From positions 1-8,000 of the forward strand of contig JBMNVL010000088.1 of NCBI GenBank assembly GCA_050946775.1: DNA of 8,000 nt, written 5' to 3'. Origin of the DNA: UMGS1474 sp050946775 (GTDB lineage Bacteria; Bacillota; Clostridia; Oscillospirales; Acutalibacteraceae). Made by a program: the position numbers and the translations under genes. Of the stretch, positions 4,926 through 8,000 are shown in pieces (positions within the stretch are counted from its first letter, which is position 1; every line of letters starts with the position of its first letter). The notes under the pieces were generated by a model that worked only from the letters and a program-made list of their open reading frames with translations, did not search any database and was not told the origin of the DNA.

Positions 4926-4954
4926 TTTACATTTTTTGCTTCTTCCCGTATAAT
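4926..4954 (+). promoter_or_regulatory. Promoter of prfB
   Basis: -35 TTTACA (4926-4931), 17-bp spacer, perfect -10 TATAAT (4949-4954). Expected start near 4961, about 33 nt before the TTG start codon. Confidence 0.8.
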
Positions 4955-4993
4955 ACTTTTGTTATTTGAAATCACCGAAAAGGATGAGCGACA

Positions 4994-6118
4994 TTGATCC
5001 AATTTGACGAACTGAAATTGAAGCTTGAGAACTGCTGGCCGGATATTCAGGATCTGGAAACGGCGCTGGGACTCAAGCAAAAGAAACGGGAAGCCGAGGA
5101 ACTCGACCAAAAAGCAGCTGCCGACGGCTTTTGGGACGATATGGAGACCGCGCAAAAAGTCACCCAACGCGCGGCGGTGCTCAAGGACGTTATCGGCGGA
5201 TATGAAAAGCTGGTGGAGGATTATCACGACACCATGACGCTGATCGAGCTGGCCAACGAAGAGGAAGACGCGTCCTTGTTGGAGGAGTGTTCCTCGGCGG
5301 TCGAGCGTATCGCCGCCAAGGCGGACGAGATGCGCCTTTCCACCCTGTTGACCGGCGAATACGATTCCAAAAACGCCATTATGACCTTTCACGCCGGATC
5401 GGGCGGCACCGAGGCGCAGGACTGGGCGCAGATGCTTTACCGGATGTACACCCACTGGGCGGAACGGCACGGCTTCCAGTACAAACTGCTGGACTATCTC
5501 GAGGGTGACGAGGCCGGCTTGAAAAGCGCGTCCATCGAGGTCGAAGGCGTTAATGCGTACGGTTATCTCAAGTGCGAGGCCGGGGTACACCGGCTGGTGC
5601 GCATCTCCCCTTTTGACGCCTCCGGCAGACGGCACACCTCTTTTTCGGCGGTGGAGGTGGTCCCGGTCATCGACAAGGACGTGGAGGTGGACATCCGACC
5701 CGAGGATATCAAGATGGACGTTTTCCGTTCCTCCGGCGCCGGCGGTCAGCATATAAACAAAACCTCCTCGGCGGTGCGGTTGACCCATATTCCCACCGGG
5801 ATCGTGGTGGCCTGCCAAAACGAGCGCAGTCAGCACCAAAACCGCGAAATGGCGATGACCATGCTCAAATCCAAGCTGGTCGAGATCAAAGAACGCGAAC
5901 ACCTGGAAAAGATCGAGGACATCAAGGGCAACCAGTCCCAAATCACCTGGGGCAGTCAGATCCGTTCCTACGTGTTTATGCCCTATACGCTGGCGAAGGA
6001 TCACCGCACCGGATTCGAGATGGGCAACATTCAGGCGGTGATGGACGGCGATCTGGACGGCTTTATCAACGCCTATCTCAAGGCGGCCGCCAACGGCACG
6101 CTGGGATACAAAGAATAA
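4994..6118 (+). CDS. prfB: Peptide chain release factor 2 (RF2)
   Basis: 374 residues, normal for RF2. It recognises UGA and UAA stop codons in the ribosomal A site and triggers peptide release. Key motifs: the SPF tripeptide (205-207) in RLVRISPFDAS, which distinguishes RF2 from RF1 (PxT) and reads the second and third stop bases; and GGQ (250-252) in SSGAGGQHINKTSSAVR, the catalytic loop at the peptidyl-transferase centre. GSGGTEAQDWAQML (136-149) is also typical. The start is taken as TTG at 4994, 9 nt after AAGGA; it gives MIQFDEL, a normal RF2 beginning. An ATG at 4984 is in another frame and meets TGA after seven codons. The usual in-frame UGA with +1 frameshift near codon 25 is absent: DLETALGLKQKK reads straight through. 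Single-gene unit with promoter and terminator. Confidence 0.96.
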   Translation: MIQFDELKLKLENCWPDIQDLETALGLKQKKREAEELDQKAAADGFWDDMETAQKVTQRAAVLKDVIGGYEKLVEDYHDTMTLIELANEEEDASLLEECSSAVERIAAKADEMRLSTLLTGEYDSKNAIMTFHAGSGGTEAQDWAQMLYRMYTHWAERHGFQYKLLDYLEGDEAGLKSASIEVEGVNAYGYLKCEAGVHRLVRISPFDASGRRHTSFSAVEVVPVIDKDVEVDIRPEDIKMDVFRSSGAGGQHINKTSSAVRLTHIPTGIVVACQNERSQHQNREMAMTMLKSKLVEIKEREHLEKIEDIKGNQSQITWGSQIRSYVFMPYTLAKDHRTGFEMGNIQAVMDGDLDGFINAYLKAAANGTLGYKE

Positions 6119-6131
6119 CGAATTTTATCCG

Positions 6132-6162
6132 ATCCCTTCCGGTATTGCCGGAAGGGATTTTT
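6132..6162 (+). terminator. Terminator of prfB
   Basis: An 11-bp perfect stem ATCCCTTCCGG / CCGGAAGGGAT (6132-6142 with 6148-6158), loop TATTG, followed by TTTT. It ends 1 bp before the next promoter's -35 box. Confidence 0.92.
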
Positions 6163-6163
6163 A

Positions 6164-6193
6164 TTGACAATCCGCGGTGCTCCATTGTATAAT
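6164..6193 (+). promoter_or_regulatory. Promoter of the PASTA/GLUG surface-protein operon
   Basis: -35 TTGACA (6164-6169) and -10 TATAAT (6188-6193), both full consensus, with an 18-bp spacer. Expected start near 6200, so the in-frame GTG at 6177 and the ATG at 6198 are poor start codons; the TTG at 6228 has a ribosome site. Confidence 0.85.
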
Positions 6194-6227
6194 CAATATG
6201 AATTCTTCCGGGATCGAGGCGATTATT

Positions 6228-7037
6228 TTGATAAAAAAGCTCCTGGCTCTGCTTTTGGCGGCGATCGCTTTGTGTATGTGCGGATGCCAAAAGGACGCGC
6301 ACGAGGAGAAGCCCGCCGGCGCGCCGCAATTGATCGGCCTGATCTATGAGCAGATCGTTTCCGATCCCGCCTACGCGGGATACACCCTCGAAAAATCCGA
6401 GCAGTACAACGACAAGGTCGACGCCGGCGTGATCGCCGATCAAAGCCCCCGCGCCGGACAGGCGATGCGAAACAACGTCATCCGCGTCGTCGTCAGCAAA
6501 GGCGCGCGGTATCCCTCCACCACCGCCCAGGCGGTGATGACCAAACGCCTGCCGCAGGTAACCGACGATTATCTGGAAGACGCCATCAACGAATTGAAAG
6601 CGAAAGGCTTTTCGGTGGATCTGGAGCAGGTGGTCTACGTCAACAGCGACAAGTATTACCGCGGGATCGTGGTGGCGCAGGATCCACCTGCCGGCAGCTA
6701 CGCCTCCACCGACACCCCGGTGGTGCTGACGGTATCCTCCGGGTTTGTCGACACCACCATCAAGGTGCCCTTCCCATCGGTCGACCGGACGATCGATCTG
6801 CGGATCATCGTCGACGGCGATCTGCAAACGGCCGAGGGGCTCGGCGTGCCGCTGACCAATTTGTATCTCCCCGATCTGACCGGGTTCTCCTTTGTGACCA
6901 AGGTACAAAAGGAGCGCTATACCGTTGAGATCCAATACGCCGAAAGCGGCGGCACCCAATTCAAGGAATACGCCCGGTACACCGTGCACGGTGATTCCGG
7001 AGAAGTGATCCAGAACAAACTCGCGACCATCGCGTAA
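6228..7037 (+). CDS. PASTA-domain lipoprotein without a kinase domain
   Basis: 269 residues from the TTG at 6228, chosen because GAGG lies 8 nt upstream and because it yields a clean lipoprotein signal MIKKLLALLLAAIALCMCGC with C20 the likely lipidated cysteine. Two PASTA-like domains follow: about 33-92, with I/V-A-D-Q-S-P-R-A-G and a closing VVVSKG; and about 108-172, with IVVAQDPPAGSYAS and VVLTVSSG. Residues 173-269 are beta-rich (IKVPFPSVDRTIDLRIIVDG, later TVEIQYAESGG), like the tail that follows PASTA repeats in some clostridial Ser/Thr kinases. PASTA domains bind peptidoglycan fragments or muropeptides and usually lie on PknB/PrkC kinases or penicillin-binding proteins; neither is present here. 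It would sit on the outer face of the membrane. Co-transcribed with the GLUG protein 20 bp downstream. Function in cell-wall sensing is inference. Confidence 0.82.
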   Translation: MIKKLLALLLAAIALCMCGCQKDAHEEKPAGAPQLIGLIYEQIVSDPAYAGYTLEKSEQYNDKVDAGVIADQSPRAGQAMRNNVIRVVVSKGARYPSTTAQAVMTKRLPQVTDDYLEDAINELKAKGFSVDLEQVVYVNSDKYYRGIVVAQDPPAGSYASTDTPVVLTVSSGFVDTTIKVPFPSVDRTIDLRIIVDGDLQTAEGLGVPLTNLYLPDLTGFSFVTKVQKERYTVEIQYAESGGTQFKEYARYTVHGDSGEVIQNKLATIA

Positions 7038-7057
7038 GACAAGGAGGCTATTGGCGA

Positions 7058-8000
7058 ATGATCCGTTTTTTTCGAGTGGGATTGGCGTTGATCCTTTGCG
7101 CCGCGCTGGCGCTGTCCGTACCGGTCAGCCTGGCGCAGGACGACGTGACCGAGATCTATACCGCCGCGCAGCTGAGCGCTATTCGGGACGACGTCGGCGG
7201 CAACTACCGTTTGATGGCGGATATCACCTTTACCGAGGCGGATTTTGCCGAGGGCGGCGCTTTTTATAACGCCGGCGCCGGTTGGGATCCGATCGGAAAA
7301 ACCTACGCCACCCGATTCACCGGCGAACTGGACGGCAACGGCCACACCGTTTCGGGCCTGCAGATCAACATCACCGAATCGGCCGGTCAATCGACCATCT
7401 ACGGCGGCATGTTCGCCCAGGCCGCCGGTACGATCAAGGATCTGACGATGGTCGACACCCGCATCACGGTGGGAAACAGCCAGTACGCCAACGCCGCGCC
7501 GATCGCCGCCGCCGGAATGGGCGATATCTTGAACTGCCGCGCGGAGGATACGGTCATCACCGTCAAAAACATATCGGTCACCGCCCGCGCCGGCGGTATC
7601 GTCGGTTATTGTTATAAGGGAACGGTTGACGGCTGCGTTGCCACCGGCAGTATTGACAACGAAGCCATGTCCCCGCTGGCAGGCGGGATCGCCGGCCAAA
7701 GCGGCGGCGCCTTGCAGCGCTCAATGGCGCGGATGTCGCTGTCGATCGTCAGCCGCAGCGATTGCTATGCCGGCGGCATTGTTGCCAACAACAGCGGCAC
7801 CGTGAGCGCCTGCCTGAGCGATTGCGTCCTGCGCGCCGAATCGGCTGCCGACGGCAATATCGGCGGGATCGTCGGCATTTCGCGCGGCGCTGTACGGGAC
7901 TGTCTGGCGCTGGGCGAACAGATCCGTCTGGTTTCGCATTATGACAATTACGGCGGCGTATGCGGCGTCAGTCAGTCTACCGTCGCCAACAGCTACTACG
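7058..8000 (+). CDS. Secreted GLUG-repeat surface protein, N-terminal part
   Basis: Open to the window edge: 314 codons visible, no stop. The ATG at 7058 follows AAGGAGG (7041-7047) by 10 nt. Residues 1-26 are a signal peptide (MIRFFRVGLALILCAALALS, cleavage likely after SLA). Residues 33-101 match the entry module of GLUG proteins: YTAAQLSAIRDDVGGNYRLM, GWDPIG, FTGELDGNGHTVSGL. Then come GLUG-type turns: AGGIVGYCYKGTVDGC (from 178), AGGIAGQSGGALQRS (208), AGGIVANNSGTVSAC (238), IGGIVGISRGAVRDC (268) and YGGVCGVSQSTVANS (298), spaced exactly 30 residues. Such repeats probably form a right-handed beta-helix in cell-surface or adhesin-like proteins. Cysteines recur (C160, C185, C193, C236, C252, C256, C282, C302), which is many for an exported protein. 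Partner or ligand unknown; anchor domain, if any, lies beyond the window. Confidence 0.85.
   Translation, partial: MIRFFRVGLALILCAALALSVPVSLAQDDVTEIYTAAQLSAIRDDVGGNYRLMADITFTEADFAEGGAFYNAGAGWDPIGKTYATRFTGELDGNGHTVSGLQINITESAGQSTIYGGMFAQAAGTIKDLTMVDTRITVGNSQYANAAPIAAAGMGDILNCRAEDTVITVKNISVTARAGGIVGYCYKGTVDGCVATGSIDNEAMSPLAGGIAGQSGGALQRSMARMSLSIVSRSDCYAGGIVANNSGTVSACLSDCVLRAESAADGNIGGIVGISRGAVRDCLALGEQIRLVSHYDNYGGVCGVSQSTVANSYY

Noticed and set aside
4575..4997. Plus-strand frames running through the tRNA-Ser locus
   Set aside because: They translate across tRNA, terminators and promoters; non-coding.
4898..6004. Long minus-strand open frame of 368 codons over prfB
   Set aside because: Antisense shadow of a fully motif-supported RF2 gene; a by-product of GC-rich codons.
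6177..6200. GTG at 6177 and ATG at 6198 as starts of the PASTA gene
   Set aside because: Both lie inside or at the promoter/start site and have no ribosome site; the TTG at 6228 has GAGG at 8 nt and gives a clean lipoprotein signal.
6078..7699. Minus-strand frames over the PASTA and GLUG genes
   Set aside because: His/Gly/Asp-rich shadow translations with no start signals; the plus strand shows signal peptides, ribosome sites and known repeats.

Overview
The window most resembles a chromosomal segment of an anaerobic Firmicute of the Clostridia class, possibly near the Oscillospirales. That placement is inference. It rests on sigma-A-type promoters (TTGACA/TATAAT), strong GGAGG-type ribosome binding sites, GC-rich codon use, rubredoxin and iron-sulfur flavoprotein genes, a CCA-encoding tRNA, and Gram-positive-style lipoproteins. 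No marker in the window fixes a genus.

Layout. Positions 1-1500 (minus strand) hold the start of a branched-chain amino acid type ABC transporter operon: livK (lipoprotein binding protein), an intergenic terminator/attenuator, then the first 40 codons of livH. Positions 1535-3217 hold a divergent redox pair: a [4Fe-4S] flavodoxin-fold flavoprotein (minus) and a metallo-beta-lactamase-fold protein with a C-terminal rubredoxin domain (plus), separated by back-to-back promoters and an operator-like dyad. Positions 3248-4276 (minus) hold a DUF1295 / steroid-5-alpha-reductase-like membrane protein with its promoter, ending convergently on a shared bidirectional terminator.

Positions 4310-4840 are the most unusual stretch. 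A tRNA-Ser(CGA) gene on the minus strand is followed downstream by two further tRNA-3'-end-like fragments. All three 3' ends are directly followed by a terminator hairpin. A 35-bp exact direct repeat covers two of those terminators and 20 bp beyond. A 32-codon reading frame lies in one module, and a 155-bp array of six triloop hairpins, punctuated by a 9-nt motif that flips orientation midway, lies in another.

Positions 4926-6162 hold prfB (release factor 2) with its own promoter and terminator. It lacks the usual in-frame UGA frameshift site. Positions 6164-8000 hold a strong promoter and an apparent two-gene operon for cell-surface proteins: a kinase-less PASTA-domain lipoprotein and a secreted GLUG-repeat protein that runs off the window end and shows an exact 30-residue repeat period.

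How the genes fit together: most of the window is housekeeping and transport. The possible undescribed content is the tRNA-linked repeat region, the MBL-rubredoxin / Fe-S flavoprotein pair and the PASTA/GLUG surface pair. I see no complete mobile element, defence system, CRISPR array or secondary-metabolite cluster.
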